From contig JAVXUO010001677.1 of assembly GCA_033065855.1 (NCBI GenBank), forward strand, positions 62,001-126,000: a DNA stretch of 64,000 nt, in the 5' to 3' direction. The stretch comes from Escallonia rubra. Lineage: Eukaryota; Streptophyta; Magnoliopsida; Escalloniales; Escalloniaceae. Each line of letters begins with the position of its first letter. The stretch's first letter is position 1. The notes below the pieces were generated by a model. It was not told the origin of the DNA. It saw only the letters and a list, made by a program, of their open reading frames with translations, and made no database searches. Positions 1 to 11,083 of the stretch are shown piece after piece. Position numbers and translations under genes: made by a program.

Positions 1-2182
1 TGGTATTTAGATACCACCGCCTTCAACTGGTTTAGCGCTATCCGGCCAAGAATCACGTTATAGGCCGAAGAAACATGAACTACCACAAAGTCCAACATCA
101 GCTTGGCTCGAGCCGGAGGAGTGCCCACAGCAACTGGCAAAGCAATGATTTCCTCGCAAACCACGGGGTGGTTAGAAAACCATAGAGGGGCGTGTCTATC
201 TTGCGTAGTCAATCGGATAGGATGTTCATTTTTTGGAATGCTTCGTAAAAGAGCACCTCTGCCAAGTTCCCGCTATCTACAAGAATTCTCTTTACATCAA
301 AATTGCCCACTCGAAGGGTGACGACTAGGGGGTCATCATGGGGCGTCTTTATGTCCCCTACATCTTCTTCAGAGAAAGATATCATTAGGATCGGATCAAT
401 TTTCTGCTTTATGATTGATGGCCCAACAGTGGTGCATACTTCTCTTGCATAAGCTTTTCATCCTTGTCCGGATGAACCTCCAGCTGCTATCCCCCCCCGA
501 GATAGTATTGATGACGCCCGCGTCGTCTTGAGCTTCTTCACGTCCTGCTAAAGGAGTGGCTTCCCTTTGGCATCCCTCATATTAACATATTTCCTCAGAT
601 GCCCTCGCTTGATAAGAGCCTCTATAGCGCGTTTGAGCAATTCATAATTGTCTGTGGTATGGCCTGGTCATTGTGGTAACATCACCACAAATTCCTATCC
701 CTCTTGCTAGGTGCCTATCTTATCTTGTCCGGTTTCTCCAATATTTCTTTGTCCTTTATTTCATGGAGAATCTGCGATGGCCTGGCATTCAATGGTGTCA
801 GATTCTTCATATCGAACAGCTCCTTGGGGCGCCTCTCGTTCTTTCTTGAATGCTTGGAACTCCGCCCACCTCTTGGACTATCATCTTGAGCTTGTTTTCC
901 TTGCTTCTGCCCGTTGTCACCTCGGTGTCCCTTGTGGGATTCTAAGTATGCTTCAGCCTAGATGTACTTGTTGGATTTGTCCAACAAGGCGCTCATATTC
1001 CCAGGGGGACTCTTGTTTACCGCGAACGCAAACTTGGAAGTGGGCCGAAGCCCACGCAGAAAGGCGTTGTATTTCACCGACTCATCCAGATTTTCAATTT
1101 CTAATGTTGCCGCATTAAAGCGCCCCAAAAATTGGGCCAAAGACTCGTTCCTTTCTTGAACCATATTGAGGAGACTTGCTGAATTCTTCCTTCGGGTATG
1201 GCTGCTCACAAAATGTTTTTTAAACAAGTCTGAGAGTTGAGCGAATGAATGGATGGATCTGGGTCGTAGAGATTTAAACCAGGCGTGTGCAACCTTTCTC
1301 AAAGTAGTTGGGAAGGCCCGGCACATGACCGCATCTAAGACCTGAAGGGGTAGCATATTTGTTTCAAACGGGTAGACGTGTTCCCTAGGGTCTCCGCTCC
1401 CATCATATAAATCGCACTGCGACATCCAGAAATTTGAAGGAAGTTGTGCCCTCTCGATTGTCTTGGACAGGGGATATCCAGAATCTTCCCTTGGGGGAGT
1501 GATTTCTTTCGGGCAGGGCCCGGAGATGGTTTTATGAGAAGTTTGCCCTTAGGGGTGCACTTCTCACGTAGCGCTATGAACTCGCCCTTGGGGATGATGT
1601 CTTTTGTCCACACAGTGTCGACCTCGAATTTCGTCACCTGAGACAGGAGACGAATTCATGCTGCCTTCCACCGACGTCTCGCGTCAGAAACATGAACCGC
1701 TTCTGGTAACATGCTTCTCAACCTCTTGTCTGAGCTGATAACTGGGATCAGCCTCTGATCTGTACTTTCGACCATAGCTTAACCTTGAGGTCAACCTGAG
1801 GCGAAGGTCACTCGGGTCAAGGTGGGTCTGATTGGTGAAGGCCATGGGAGCCACTACCTCAAGCGTTTTCTGTAAGGTGTTCACTACACCTTTAAGCTCA
1901 TGGATTTCTCTTGTCAGGTTTTCATTTGGTGTTTTGAAGAAATTTCGGCTGAGGCGATGACGAAGGTCTCCCTTCTTCAGGAGAGGGGTTGGGGAACGAG
2001 TTCCCCTAGAAACCCTGGCTCGTCTGTGGAGTGATTGAAGTTATATTGATCCAATCGTCGCTAGAATACCGGTGAGATTGTGTTGAATGTCGACCCTCTC
2101 GGCGAGAGCCACTGGATCGTGTTCGTCGATTATGAACTGAGTGACTGACTGGAGACGTGTTTGAGGATGATTGTCTGGCCAT
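1..2182 (-). pseudogene. Ty3/gypsy gag-protease remnant
   Basis: This is the 5' coding part of a Ty3/gypsy retrotransposon on the minus strand, cut by the window start. The gag frame opens at an ATG at 2182 (MARQSSSN...), stops near 2006, and continues in pieces at 1884-1684, 1637-1335 and 1425-958. The 958-1425 piece is the recognisable retrotransposon gag domain (FPTTLRKVAHAWFKSL, then SLAQFLGRFNAATLEIENLDE, then AFLRGLRP). At 1-110 the reverse strand reads like the end of a gypsy aspartic protease (SAYNVILGRIALNQLKAVVS). Stops and frame changes break the polyprotein, so it is not functional as read. Reverse transcriptase and integrase would lie left of the window. Confidence 0.85.
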
Positions 2183-2193
2183 GTTCCCTATCG

Positions 2194-2211
2194 GTCCCAC
2201 GGATGGCGCCA
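2194..2211 (-). other. Retrotransposon primer-binding site
   Basis: Just inside the LTR the minus strand reads TGGCGCCATCCGTGGGA. The TGGCGCC start is the usual form of gypsy primer-binding sites that pair with a tRNA 3' end (a tRNA-Asp-like primer is my inference). It lies three bases past the LTR terminus and precedes the gag ATG. Confidence 0.6.
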
Positions 2212-2214
2212 AAA

Positions 2215-2665
2215 TGTTATTGCTAGAATGTTGATCGAGAACCACAGCCGGGAAATGGACCTGCAAAATAGAGCACGGAGTGACCGACGGGGGTGTTCCG
2301 GGGGAGGAAGCACCAATGCTAAAGTCAGAACGTTGCTACAGGGAGTTGAGCTTTAAATAGCAGAAATGCACTAGGTGTGCATGTGTGTGAACTTGTTTGC
2401 ATATCTGAGGATTTTTACATGATATAGGCTTATCTCTCAGAACCCTGATTACTTCAGGACTCTTCTCCGATAGGTCTGGAGACCAACTAGGATCATGTTA
2501 GGACTCTCATAGATCACGTACTATCCCTTGAGGATAGTACCAGTGTTCTACCAGGACTCTGACATCTCTGGTAGATTTTACCCCAAATACGAGATCTTCT
2601 GTTGACCCGGGGTCAACCCCACCACGTGTCGTCACATGGTTGGTCAAGCATATTTAGCCATATCA
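2215..2665 (-). repeat. 5' LTR of the Ty3/gypsy element
   Basis: The plus strand begins TGTTATTGC next to the primer-binding site and ends in CA at about 2665. Homology to the sHSP/peptide array begins at 2667, which fixes the outer limit to within a few bases. The length of about 450 bp suits an LTR. The partner LTR is outside the window. Confidence 0.65.
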
Positions 2666-2965
2666 CATGCATTCCTTTTCTTGTTCCCAAGTATTAAGAT
2701 AGATTTAGACCCGTTGAAATCAAAACAGTTGAATGTATAGACTTGGAAATTATATCTAAAGCCCTTCGTTGTTAAACACAAAATACTTCACACATCATTT
2801 TTCACCAGAAACCGTTCAAAACTCGCTTGAATAACATAAAAAACATGTCAAACTTTACAACTATAAATTAAAACCCAAGCATTCCTCCTCCAATTGTCAT
2901 CGCCTTCAAACCCTCAAGGTATTTTACCTTTGTCATCCTTAAGAAAGAAGGAAAGGCTAAGAACA

Positions 2966-3235
2966 ATGGGTTCCAACAAAGCCATAGCAGCGCTCATCAT
3001 CGTCGCGATCGTCATGCTTGGCTTGGTTGCCGTGGGAAACTCATATGACAAGGAGACGTGCATGAAGGAATGCATAAAAGAACTCACGGATCTACGGCAT
3101 CGCAGAAGAAACATGCTTCAGGCAAGTTTACAGCGAGTCGAAGACCTAGTTAAACTGAAAGATGCAATTTCAGGTCCCCGGAACAAAGTTGTTAGCTTCT
3201 TGTCACACATAATGTTCCCTTCAATTATTAATTAA
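2966..3235 (+). pseudogene. Small secreted Cys-peptide gene, copy 1 (frameshifted)
   Basis: The start and signal peptide match the intact copies at 7644 and 15968 (MGSNKAIAALIIVAIVMLGLVAVGNS, then CMKEC). Aligned with them, an 11-bp deletion around 3091-3099 changes the frame after KELTDL, so the last cysteine pair is replaced by an unrelated tail and the frame runs on to 3235 (89 aa). In the old frame the last cysteine codon is also changed (TGC to TAC). A TATAAAT box is at 2862-2868. This is most likely a decayed copy. A new function for the longer tail is possible but nothing here supports it. Confidence 0.7.
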
Positions 3236-4200
3236 TAAATGAAGCTTTTGCTTCTTTAATTTCCTATGCATCTTGTTCCCACTTTCTCACTTTTATTTGT
3301 TCTTTCCTTGTGAAGATCTCATGTGCTATTGATGTATACTTGCATCATTTAGAAACCAATTTTAAGAAACAATTTTCTTTTTTGTGGGGGTTCAATTAGA
3401 AACAAAGTAAAAACACTCGGCGGACGAGATGTCATCCAACGGCTGCCCCTGAAATTAATATTGCCTCCTAACACCACTACTAGCATTTTTTTAACACATC
3501 TACTAATATGTTGCTTGCCTTCACGCGCTTCATTTCTTATTAAATTGCATAAATTATTTTTTACAGTAAAAACATTTGATTGACAGACAGAGAAAATTAA
3601 CCACAAGAGAACGAAACCTTGTTAAAATATAGCATTTATCTCATACTATTATTAAGGAAGACGACCCCTATGGCGATTTCTTTTTGAGGCTTCCAACTAT
3701 ATCCTTTAATTATACACTGACTTCAAAATTGTGGTGTTTTTTTATGTGAATTTATGTTCTTAGGGTTAAAATTGTAACCTATAAGCATTAATAAGTTACG
3801 AAAAGTTAGGTTAAAGTGTAGGATATGATTTGCTTTAGTGTCTAGTATAATTCGTATAGGGTTAACAAGTTAGTTGTTATTATGTAGTGCTAATGTAGCA
3901 ATTGATATTATTCTTATGTCTGTAAAATAGATAATCTAGTCGGGACGGCTTGTAAAACTTTTTTATATATGTAATATTTCTACTCTTAACCAAAAAAAAA
4001 ACAAAGACAATTAATGAAGGTCATTGAAAATCTCTTATCATTGGATAAATGACCTCTTCACTCCATTACCATTTAGTATTTTTCTTGTCCTATTATTCAA
4101 ACCACCTCACCTTGATATTCAACCCTCAACATTTTTATACCATTTCTACTGCTTCTACCCTCTTAATCTTCATTTTTATGATAAGCTTTCTGATATTTTA
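3236..4200. other. Non-coding spacer, unit 1
   Basis: Spacer between the peptide and sHSP genes. It is homologous to 7925-8185 plus 10768-11083 in unit 2, except for the unit-1-only block at about 3731-4005. That block ends in an A-run (3991-4000) and may be a short retroelement or solo LTR; I do not recognise it. The spacer helps define the empty sites of the Helitrons in unit 2. Confidence 0.6.
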
Positions 4201-4321
4201 TATACCTATTGCAATTTGCAAAGCGAAGCAACGAGGCCTCGCAAATTGAAGCACTTGCTTTAGTGGGGCAGACGAGAGAAAAAGCAAAATTTGGAAAGGC
4301 TATCTCGGTAAGGAAAAGAGA

Positions 4322-4344
4322 GAAGTTTCCAGAGTCTTCGGGAA
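4322..4344 (+). promoter_or_regulatory. Heat-shock element, sHSP copy 1
   Basis: Five alternating blocks with two-base spacers: GAA-TTC-GAG-TTC-GAA. Four match the heat-shock factor consensus exactly and the third differs by one base. A TATAAAT box follows at 4440-4446 and the ATG is at 4546. The same block pattern lies at the same distance before all four sHSP copies. Confidence 0.85.
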
Positions 4345-4545
4345 ATCAACAGAACCTCCTAGAAGGTAGCAGCAGCAGCACACCCTTCTTTTTCCAGAAT
4401 CTTATTCTTCTTCTTCCTTCTTCCTTCTTCCACATACAGTATAAATTGTCCCCCACATCCCATGCCTTCGTCAAAATCAAATCGAAAACCATCAAATCTC
4501 ATTCCGAAAGCAGTCAATTCTTAATTCTCTCTGGTCCAAGTTCCG

Positions 4546-5010
4546 ATGGATTTCAGGCTAATGGGATTGGATTCGCCACTCTTCCACGCCCTACACCACA
4601 TGGTGGACGACAACGACAAGTCCACCACCAACGCCCCGACCCAGACCTACTTTCGCGACGCCAAGGCCATGGCTGCGACACCCGCCGATGTAAAGGAGTA
4701 CCCGAATTCCTACGTGTTCATAATCGACATGCCGGGGCTGAAATCGGGTGATATCAAGGTGCAGATGGAGGACGACAGCGTCTTGGTGATAAGCGGGGAG
4801 AGGAAGCGGGAGGAAGAGAAGGAGGGAGCCAAGTACGTGAGGATGGAGAGGAGGATCGGCAAGTTCATGAGGAAGTTCGTGCTGCCGGAGAATGCCAACG
4901 TCGAGGCCATTTCTGCAGTTTGTCAGGACGGGGTGCTGACGGTGACCGTCCAGAAGTTGCCTCCGCCGGAGCCCAAGAAGCCCAAGACGGTTGAAGTCAA
5001 GGTTGCTTGA
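4546..5010 (+). CDS. Class II cytosolic small heat-shock protein, copy 1
   Basis: An intronless 154-aa ATP-independent chaperone of the plant cytosolic class II family, which binds unfolding proteins during heat stress and forms oligomers. The N-terminal arm is residues 1-45 ([13 protein letters not shown]). The alpha-crystallin domain covers about 46-137, with the conserved [10 protein letters not shown] and VLVISGER stretch at 63-86 and the C-terminal consensus P114-X14-GVL at 129-131. The tail ends KTVEVKVA. Its private differences from the other copies are Thr28 and Met74. The heat-shock element lies 202 bp before the ATG. The length is normal for the family and no lesion is seen. Confidence 0.95.
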   Translation: MDFRLMGLDSPLFHALHHMVDDNDKSTTNAPTQTYFRDAKAMAATPADVKEYPNSYVFIIDMPGLKSGDIKVQMEDDSVLVISGERKREEEKEGAKYVRMERRIGKFMRKFVLPENANVEAISAVCQDGVLTVTVQKLPPPEPKKPKTVEVKVA

Positions 5011-5666
5011 TAGAATTCGGGGCTTTTCATCTCGGCTTATGCCGTTCTCGTCTAGTGGCGAGTGGTTTACTCTGTTAATAATGTGTAGTTGGCTGTTCTG
5101 TTTGAGAAGGCTTTTGAAGGTTATGGGTATGATGATGAATGATGATGAATTTGGTATTTTTGGGATTGTAATTTGTGTAAGTTTTGCTTCGCGTTTCTGT
5201 TGAGTGATTCAGTAAGATTTACTTCTACTCTGTTTACCTGCGACTTGTAGTAACTCGAATCAATGCTAAAAATCGATTCCTATTATCTTTTTTTTACTTT
5301 GACGAAAATTTTACTAAAATTTAGTACAAGATAAGATAGAATGAGATAAAGTATATTTAAGATAAAAATAAAAATTGCACATTTGATGGCGCTTTTTCAA
5401 ATAGATAGCTGCACAAAGCTAAACATCCTCGCTAAAAGCGAGTACTCAATGCAATAGAAAAAAAAAATACCAAAGTTGATACACCAAGCACAATGCTCTG
5501 ATAAGATTAAGAAGTTGCCATTAATTATGTCTCGAAGGTGCAACAAAAAATACTAAAAGATTGATATATCAAGCCCGATGGCCTAATTACATCAAAGAAA
5601 CCGCCCCTTAGACTAAGTGTTACATCAAAGAAACCGCCCATTAACTATGTTTGTAATAATGAATTG

Positions 5667-5668
<2 letters not shown>
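5011..5668. other. 3' flank of sHSP copy 1
   Basis: 3' untranslated and spacer sequence. The first 270 bp match the 3' flanks of the other sHSP copies, and about 5320-5660 matches 24790-25280 in unit 4. No gene is seen. Confidence 0.6.

Positions 5669-5733
<65 letters not shown>
5669..5733. repeat. (CT)n/(CA)n microsatellite
   Basis: About 24 CT repeats pass directly into about eight CA repeats. The tract sits where unit 1 stops matching unit 4, so it may be the left edge of the Helitron that ends at 6381. Confidence 0.95.
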
Positions 5734-6381
5734 CCAAAATTTAATTTGAATTCCTTCTTTCTATTTGAAATTCAACCTAGATTTTACATTTCTCTCTCTT
5801 TTATGTCAACATGTCCCAAATTTTATTTATATCTTTAAAATTCCATTAATTCCTAGATTTTTGACAAAAGTAATTCTCTATATATTTCTTTGTAATCTTA
5901 AACTTTTTTATTGTTTAGGAAAACACAATATTCTCCATCAGTTTATTAAACTACCATAATTTCCTTCATTTTATTTCATTACAAGTTTTATATATAGTTT
6001 ATGCTCCCACCTTTTTTCAATCATTATTATACATTGTTACTCTTTTCTTGGTGATCTTGAGTAATACAACCTCAACAAAAGGGTTATTTTTGTTACTATT
6101 ATTACTGCAATTGCTATTAGTTATGAGAGATTATTTTTATTATTTCATACACTATTTTTCATCTTCCTTTGTCACTAAAAATTACAAATTATTGCTCAAG
6201 TCAATTTTTAACGATACAAATTGGTAAGAGAACTCCTTTAAAAAGGTAAAAAAATAAATTTTAAATTATTTTATTGTCACTACCAATTTTGTAATTATTA
6301 TTAGGCATACAAATACGAAATCTCTTAACAAGTATTTTGATAGTTGTTATTCCCGTGTGCAATGCACGGGATCAAAACTAG
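5670..6381 (+). mobile_element. Helitron 1 (3' end clear, 5' end uncertain)
   Basis: The 3' terminus has the Helitron signature: a hairpin CCCGTG-TGCAATG-CACGGG at 6352-6370, a 7-bp spacer, then CTAG at 6378-6381 followed by T. Nearly the same terminus is seen at 10738-10767. The left edge is inferred from where homology to the array stops, at the CT repeat. No Rep/helicase coding sequence is present, so the element is non-autonomous. Confidence 0.65.
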
Positions 6382-6434
6382 TGTAGTGTTAAATATGGGT
6401 GGCAAAAGTTTAGGGAGTCGTGCTAGTTGTAGTC

Positions 6435-6800
6435 CGCTAAAGTCTCACATCGACTATACGAAAATTCATATCAGTTCTTATACTTACGGGCTTCTCCTCC
6501 TTTTGAGCATGCTATTGAGTTGGACATCAAACTTAAATACGGTATCAGACCTAGGCTCGTGCTCCGTAGTCTTCAAGTTGCTACCTCGTGGCCCGTAGTC
6601 TTCAAGTTACTACCTCATATTCTACGCTATGCATAAATGTCCACTAATTCAGATCGACTCTTGGGATCACCTCATATTTTATGCTAAGCGTGATGGCAAG
6701 TGTTAAAGTCTCACATCGACTCTGAGGGTTCGAATTAGTTCTTATACTTGTTGAACTTTTTCTCTTTTTGATTTTGAGTTGGATACCAGAATTTAATACA
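6435..6800 (+). mobile_element. TRIM-like small LTR element
   Basis: Two related direct repeats of about 100 bp (6435-6540 and 6701-6800) share AAGTCTCACATCGACT, AGTTCTTATACTT and GAGTTGGA. The first is followed by GGTATCAGAC, close to the initiator-Met-tRNA primer-binding site TGGTATCAGAGC. The interior is only about 160 bp and non-coding. A partial copy in unit 2 (14943-15153) shows it was present before units 1 and 2 separated. Confidence 0.6.
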
Positions 6801-7543
6801 GTCAATTCTGGAGGAAAGGTTGTGAACTTTGCAATTTGGATCTCAAGATGTACGTGGTTTATATATACGTGATTTTACAGCGGAGACAGTAGAATTGTAG
6901 CAAATGGAATTCGCATATATGAAAAGAAAATAATATCCGCTATTAAGATGTTGCTAAACTTTTGCTAGTTAACCAGCATGTGGGTAACACAACCGAGAAC
7001 GGGAAAAGATGAGCTGCTGGCGTTGCCTAAGATATTTGGACTGAGATATCTGAATTTATAAAAGTAAAATACTAATGACAAGTGTTACGTGATTATTTAA
7101 GGAAAAATCTATGTTTTAAGTGTTTTATCTTTGCACATAAGGAGTGTATTGCATTTTAGGGCATGTGATGTATGTTTCTTAAAGTTAAGGTACCATATCC
7201 TCCCAAGAATATTGAGAGGCCTTCGTTTTGTGGAAAGTTGAAGTCAAAAGGACAAATTTGTGTTCACCGAGAGACCGTTTAAACTCTTCAACACTTGTCT
7301 GACTGTTATTGAAAACAAGTGAAAACCCTACAATTATGGAAGTCTATGCATTCCTTCTCTGGCTCCCGAGTATTAAGATAGACTTTAGACCCTTTCAAAT
7401 CAAAACGGTTGAATTTAAAGACTTAGAAATTAGATTTACAGCCATACGTTGGTAAACACAAAATACTTCACAAATCGCTTTTCACCACAAACCCTTCAAC
7501 GCTCGTTTGAATAATATCGAAAACACGTCAAACTTTTTACAGC
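6801..7543. other. Spacer upstream of peptide copy 2
   Basis: No gene is seen. About 6800-7340 matches 15154-15700, and 7346-7543 is the promoter region shared by the peptide genes. TATAAAA lies at 7544-7550. Confidence 0.6.
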
Positions 7544-7643
7544 TATAAAAACCCAAGCATTACTCCTCCAATCTTCATCGCCTTCAAACCCTCAAGGTAT
7601 TTTACTTTTGTCATCCTTGAGAAAGAAGGAAAGGCTAAGAACA

Positions 7644-7838
7644 ATGGGTTCCAACAAGGCCGTAGTAGCGCTCATCATCGCCGTGATCGTCATGGTTGGC
7701 TTGGTTGCCGTGGGAAACGCATTCGACAAGGAGTCATGCATGAAGAAATGCATAAAAGAACTCACGGACCTGGGTTCGGTCCGTGCCATCGCAGAGGAAA
7801 CATGCTTCAGGCAAGTTTGCAGCCCGCCGAAGATGTAG
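7644..7838 (+). CDS. Small secreted Cys-rich peptide, copy 2
   Basis: A 64-aa precursor that I cannot assign to a family. Residues 1-26 form a hydrophobic signal peptide (MGSNKAVVALIIAVIVMVGLVAVGNA). The predicted mature part of about 38 aa has four cysteines at 32, 36, 54 and 59, spaced C-X3-C-X17-C-X4-C, in a Lys-rich helix-like context (CMKKCIKEL). The spacing recalls alpha-hairpinin-type plant defence peptides (CX3C...CX3C) but the last gap is one residue longer. I chose the ATG at 7644 because all three copies are conserved from there, and a TATAAAA box lies about 95 bp upstream. A role as an antimicrobial or signalling peptide is inference. Confidence 0.7.
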   Translation: MGSNKAVVALIIAVIVMVGLVAVGNAFDKESCMKKCIKELTDLGSVRAIAEETCFRQVCSPPKM

Positions 7839-8185
7839 TTAAACTGAATGATGCAATTTCAGGTCCCCGGAACAAAGTCGTTAGCTTCTTGTCATACATA
7901 TTGTTCCCTTCAATCATTAATTAATAAATGAAGCTTTTGCTTCTTTAATTTCCTATCCATGTTGTTCCTACTTTCTCACTTTTATTTGTTCTTTCCTTGT
8001 GAAGATCTCATGCGCTATTGATATCTACTTGCATCATTTAGAAACCAATTTTAAGAAACAATTTTCTTTTTTGTGGGGGTTCCATCAGGAACAAAGTAAA
8101 AACACTCGGCGGACGAGATGTCTTCCAAAAGTTGCATCTGGAAATAATATTGCCTCCAGACACCACTACTAGCATTTGTAACAAA
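7839..8185. other. 3' flank of peptide copy 2
   Basis: Conserved 3' flank of the peptide gene, with an AATAAA-type sequence at about 7923. It matches 3240-3490 in unit 1 up to the Helitron insertion point. No other gene is seen. Confidence 0.6.
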
Positions 8186-10767
8186 TCTAATTATATATAT
8201 ATGAAAGCCGAAGTTGAGAGAAAGTGTTCACGTCACCGCTTACGTGGACACCCTCTCTTTTTGCCACGTGGATAAAAAAATTTATTTTAATGTATTTTCG
8301 TTTTCCTTTTTTTGTTACATGTTTCCCTCACATATTCAACTAATTTGAATTTGAATTCCAAAATCATCTAATTTTGTTGCTTAATTATCTCTTTATATGC
8401 TATCTAGATAAAAAAAATTATTTTACTATATTTTTGTTTTTCCTTTTTTGTGACATGTTTCTTTCACCTATTCAACTAATTTGTTGCTTAATTTATATGC
8501 AATCTAATTTTGTTGTTTAATTATTTCTTTATATGCATAGATAAAAAAAATATTTTACTATATTTTTGTTTTTCCTTTTTTGTGGCATGCTTCTCTCACC
8601 TATTCAACTAATTTGAATTTGAATTCCAAAATCATCTAATTTTGTTGCTTAATTATCTCTTTATATGCTATCTAGATAAAAAAAAACTTATTTCACTATA
8701 TTTTTGTTTTTCCTTTTTTGTGACATGTTTCTCTCACCTATTCAACTAATTTGAATTTGAATCCTTTTTTGTTGCAAAATCATCTATTTTTGTTGCATAA
8801 TTATCTCTTTATATGCTATCTAGATTTTTTACTATAAAAATTTTAATTTAATGTAATTTTCGTTTTTCCTTTTTTATGACATGTTTCTCTCACCTACTCA
8901 ACTAATTTGAATTTTGTTTTTGTTGCAAAATAATCTACTTTTGTTGCATAATTATCTCTTTATATGCTATCTAAAATTTTAATATCAAAATTTAACTAAT
9001 TTGAATTTGATCAAGATTTTTCTTTGACCATCAATTTCGGGATTTCATCACCCAATTTATTCCTCTTTCTAAGCCCCAATCCCTTCAATTTTGCTTATTC
9101 CCTTAATTTTCTCACATAATTTTCTCATATAAACATGATAATTCTAGAATCCTCAATTATTATCACATTACAAATTCAAAATTGTCGCCTCATCCTAATC
9201 TCCTTCGGTAGAAGAGATTCTTCTATTTACGTATCTTCTCCACAATCGCACCAACAATAAGGAGAAAACGAATCAGAGTTGCAATTTACGTAGGTGAGTA
9301 AATCAATACTTTTTCTTTCTCTTTTTAAATTTTGAGTGATTTACTGTATGATGTGTATTTCAGATGAATTTACGAAGGACGAGTTGATTGGCTTCTTTTA
9401 CTTTGTATTTCTACATACCAACAAAATCAGGTATGCGTGATTCGTCGTTACACATTCTTTCTTTGCATTATCGGCTTCTTTTTCTTTCGTGTGTGGCGTT
9501 TAATTAACGAATATTTCTGTTTTTGTACATTTTTACTTTTTTGGGTTTTGCAAAATAACTTATTTGTACTATATATGATATAGTTGTTTCTCCCATGTAC
9601 AATGCACGAGACTTTATTGTGAACTATTCAGCAGTTGCTTGGGCTAATATACGTTACTATTTAGTGAAAAATGTTTAGTTTAATTTTTTCCAGTGCGTTG
9701 CATACGGGAACATTTAGTGATAACATTAATGTTGTCATTTAAACAGTAATTTAGTGACAACATTACTATTTAGAGACACCATAATATCATGACAATTTTT
9801 TTTTCTAGCACCCTTTGAGTTATTATTCATGGTTCATCCATTCATTGTGGTCTAATTATTCTCAAGTTGATTTTAATATGGATTTATATCATTTTTTAAA
9901 TATCATTTTTAGTGTAGTAAATTGTTTTGGTAGTGCTCACAGTTCACACTTCAAGTTAATTGAGGATAGAAGCACTTCTGTGTGCAACAAAATGGCTTTT
10001 TCTTATTGTATTTTTAGTTTATTCATTGGTCCTTTCCACCTAATCTACAATAACTATTGCCTTTCGAATTCTGTTCATTGTGTTATAATTAAGAATCGAC
10101 AATCAGAATGAATAAAAAGTAAATTAGCATTTTGGATAGATTTTAAATCCATATTAACTATCTTTTTTTAGGTAGGGGTACATTAAAAAAGCAAAGTACT
10201 TGAGATTCTTGGCAACTACAATGAGGTTCGAATCCTATATATTTGTGATTGCACTAGTTGTGTCTTTCTCCAGTTGTACCAATTTTCTTACTAAATTTTC
10301 ATCACGCAGTTTTAAATTAGTGAAGTGTCTATTATGCAATACATTAATGGTCCCGATATGTGCCCAGAATGTGACCAAATGGATAATTTTTTGGGCCAGG
10401 TATGTTACACTATTTTGTTTGGTGTAGTGTTGTTTTGAATAAGTACTCTAACGTAACTATGTGATATATTTGCAGCGTTGGAGGCATCAAAGTGAATGTT
10501 GCTGATGGAAAACTTCGTCAACTATTTTGCATCTTAAATTTTATTCTTAAGATTGCTCACTCGATGATTATTAAATTGATTGAAACACAGGTGTTGTAAC
10601 TCTAACTTGATAGTTTGGTTAGATTGCAATTGTTGCAACCTGCACACGACATCGCTTTTACTATTTTTATTATTGTTACTAATAGTCATATATAACCTTT
10701 CTTAATGAGCACTTCACTAATTATTATTAAAAATATTCCCGTGTGCAACGCACGGGTTCAAAACTAG
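8186..10767 (+). mobile_element. Helitron 2, non-autonomous, 2.58 kb
   Basis: The 5' end is TCTAATTATATATAT after a host A (8185). The 3' end is hairpin CCCGTG-TGCAACG-CACGGG (10738-10756), then CTAG (10764-10767) before a host T. Removing the element joins AACAAA to TATACTACTATG, which aligns with the uninterrupted unit 1 sequence at about 3493-3510. Insertion between A and T without target duplication is the Helitron hallmark. No Rep/helicase frame is present. Much of 9000-10640 is unexplained and may be captured host sequence. Confidence 0.88.
8280..9000 (+). repeat. Degenerate tandem repeat inside Helitron 2
   Basis: About five imperfect copies of a unit of roughly 135-155 bp. Each holds a T-rich block (TTTTTGTTTTTCCTTTTTTG), then ACATGTTTCTCTCACC, ATTCAACTAATTTGAATTTGA, a TTTTGTTGC block and ATTATCTCTTTATATGC. 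Copies begin near 8285, 8420, 8552, 8694 and 8850. Confidence 0.85.
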
Positions 10768-11083
10768 TATACTACTATGCTGCTTGCCTTCACACGCTTC
10801 ATTTCTTATTAAATTGCACGAGTTATTTATGACAGTAAAAACATTCGATTGACAGAGAAAATTAACTACAAGAGCACGAAACCTTGTTAATATATAGCAT
10901 TTTTCTCATACTATTATTAAGGAAGACGACCCCTATGGTGATTTCTTTTTGGAACTTTCAACTATATCCTTTCATTATACACTGACTTCAAAACAAAGAA
11001 AATTAAGAAGGTAATTGAAAATATATTATCATTGGATAAATGACCTCTTCACTCCATTACCATGTAGTATTTTTCTTATCCTA
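10768..11083. other. Host spacer between two Helitrons
   Basis: Array sequence matching about 3500-3730 and 4006-4090 of unit 1. No gene is seen. Confidence 0.6.

Larger units (their letters stand above)
2667..7345 (+). repeat. Tandem array unit 1 (peptide + sHSP)
   Basis: First of four related segments. It starts at ATGCATTCC and holds a broken peptide gene, sHSP copy 1, a Helitron end and a TRIM-like element. Its last part (about 6590-7345) matches 14943-15700 of unit 2. A private insertion of about 270 bp (roughly 3731-4005, A-rich right end) is missing from unit 2, where the flanking sequences meet directly. Confidence 0.8.

Noticed and set aside
1..2665. Endogenous virus
   Set aside because: gag/protease layout, primer-binding site and LTR fit an ordinary Ty3/gypsy retrotransposon; no envelope or pararetroviral movement protein is seen.
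7736..7924. Overlapping open frame in the second half of the peptide genes (copies 2 and 3)
   Set aside because: It lacks a signal peptide and lies in a different frame. Copy 1 reads into this frame only because of its deletion.
8280..9000. CRISPR-like array (regular repeats)
   Set aside because: The units are long, degenerate, AT-rich and tandem with no unique spacers, inside a plant Helitron.
9815..10111. 98-codon open frame inside Helitron 2
   Set aside because: AT-rich, no domain and no Helitron Rep/helicase motif. Captured coding sequence cannot be shown by eye.
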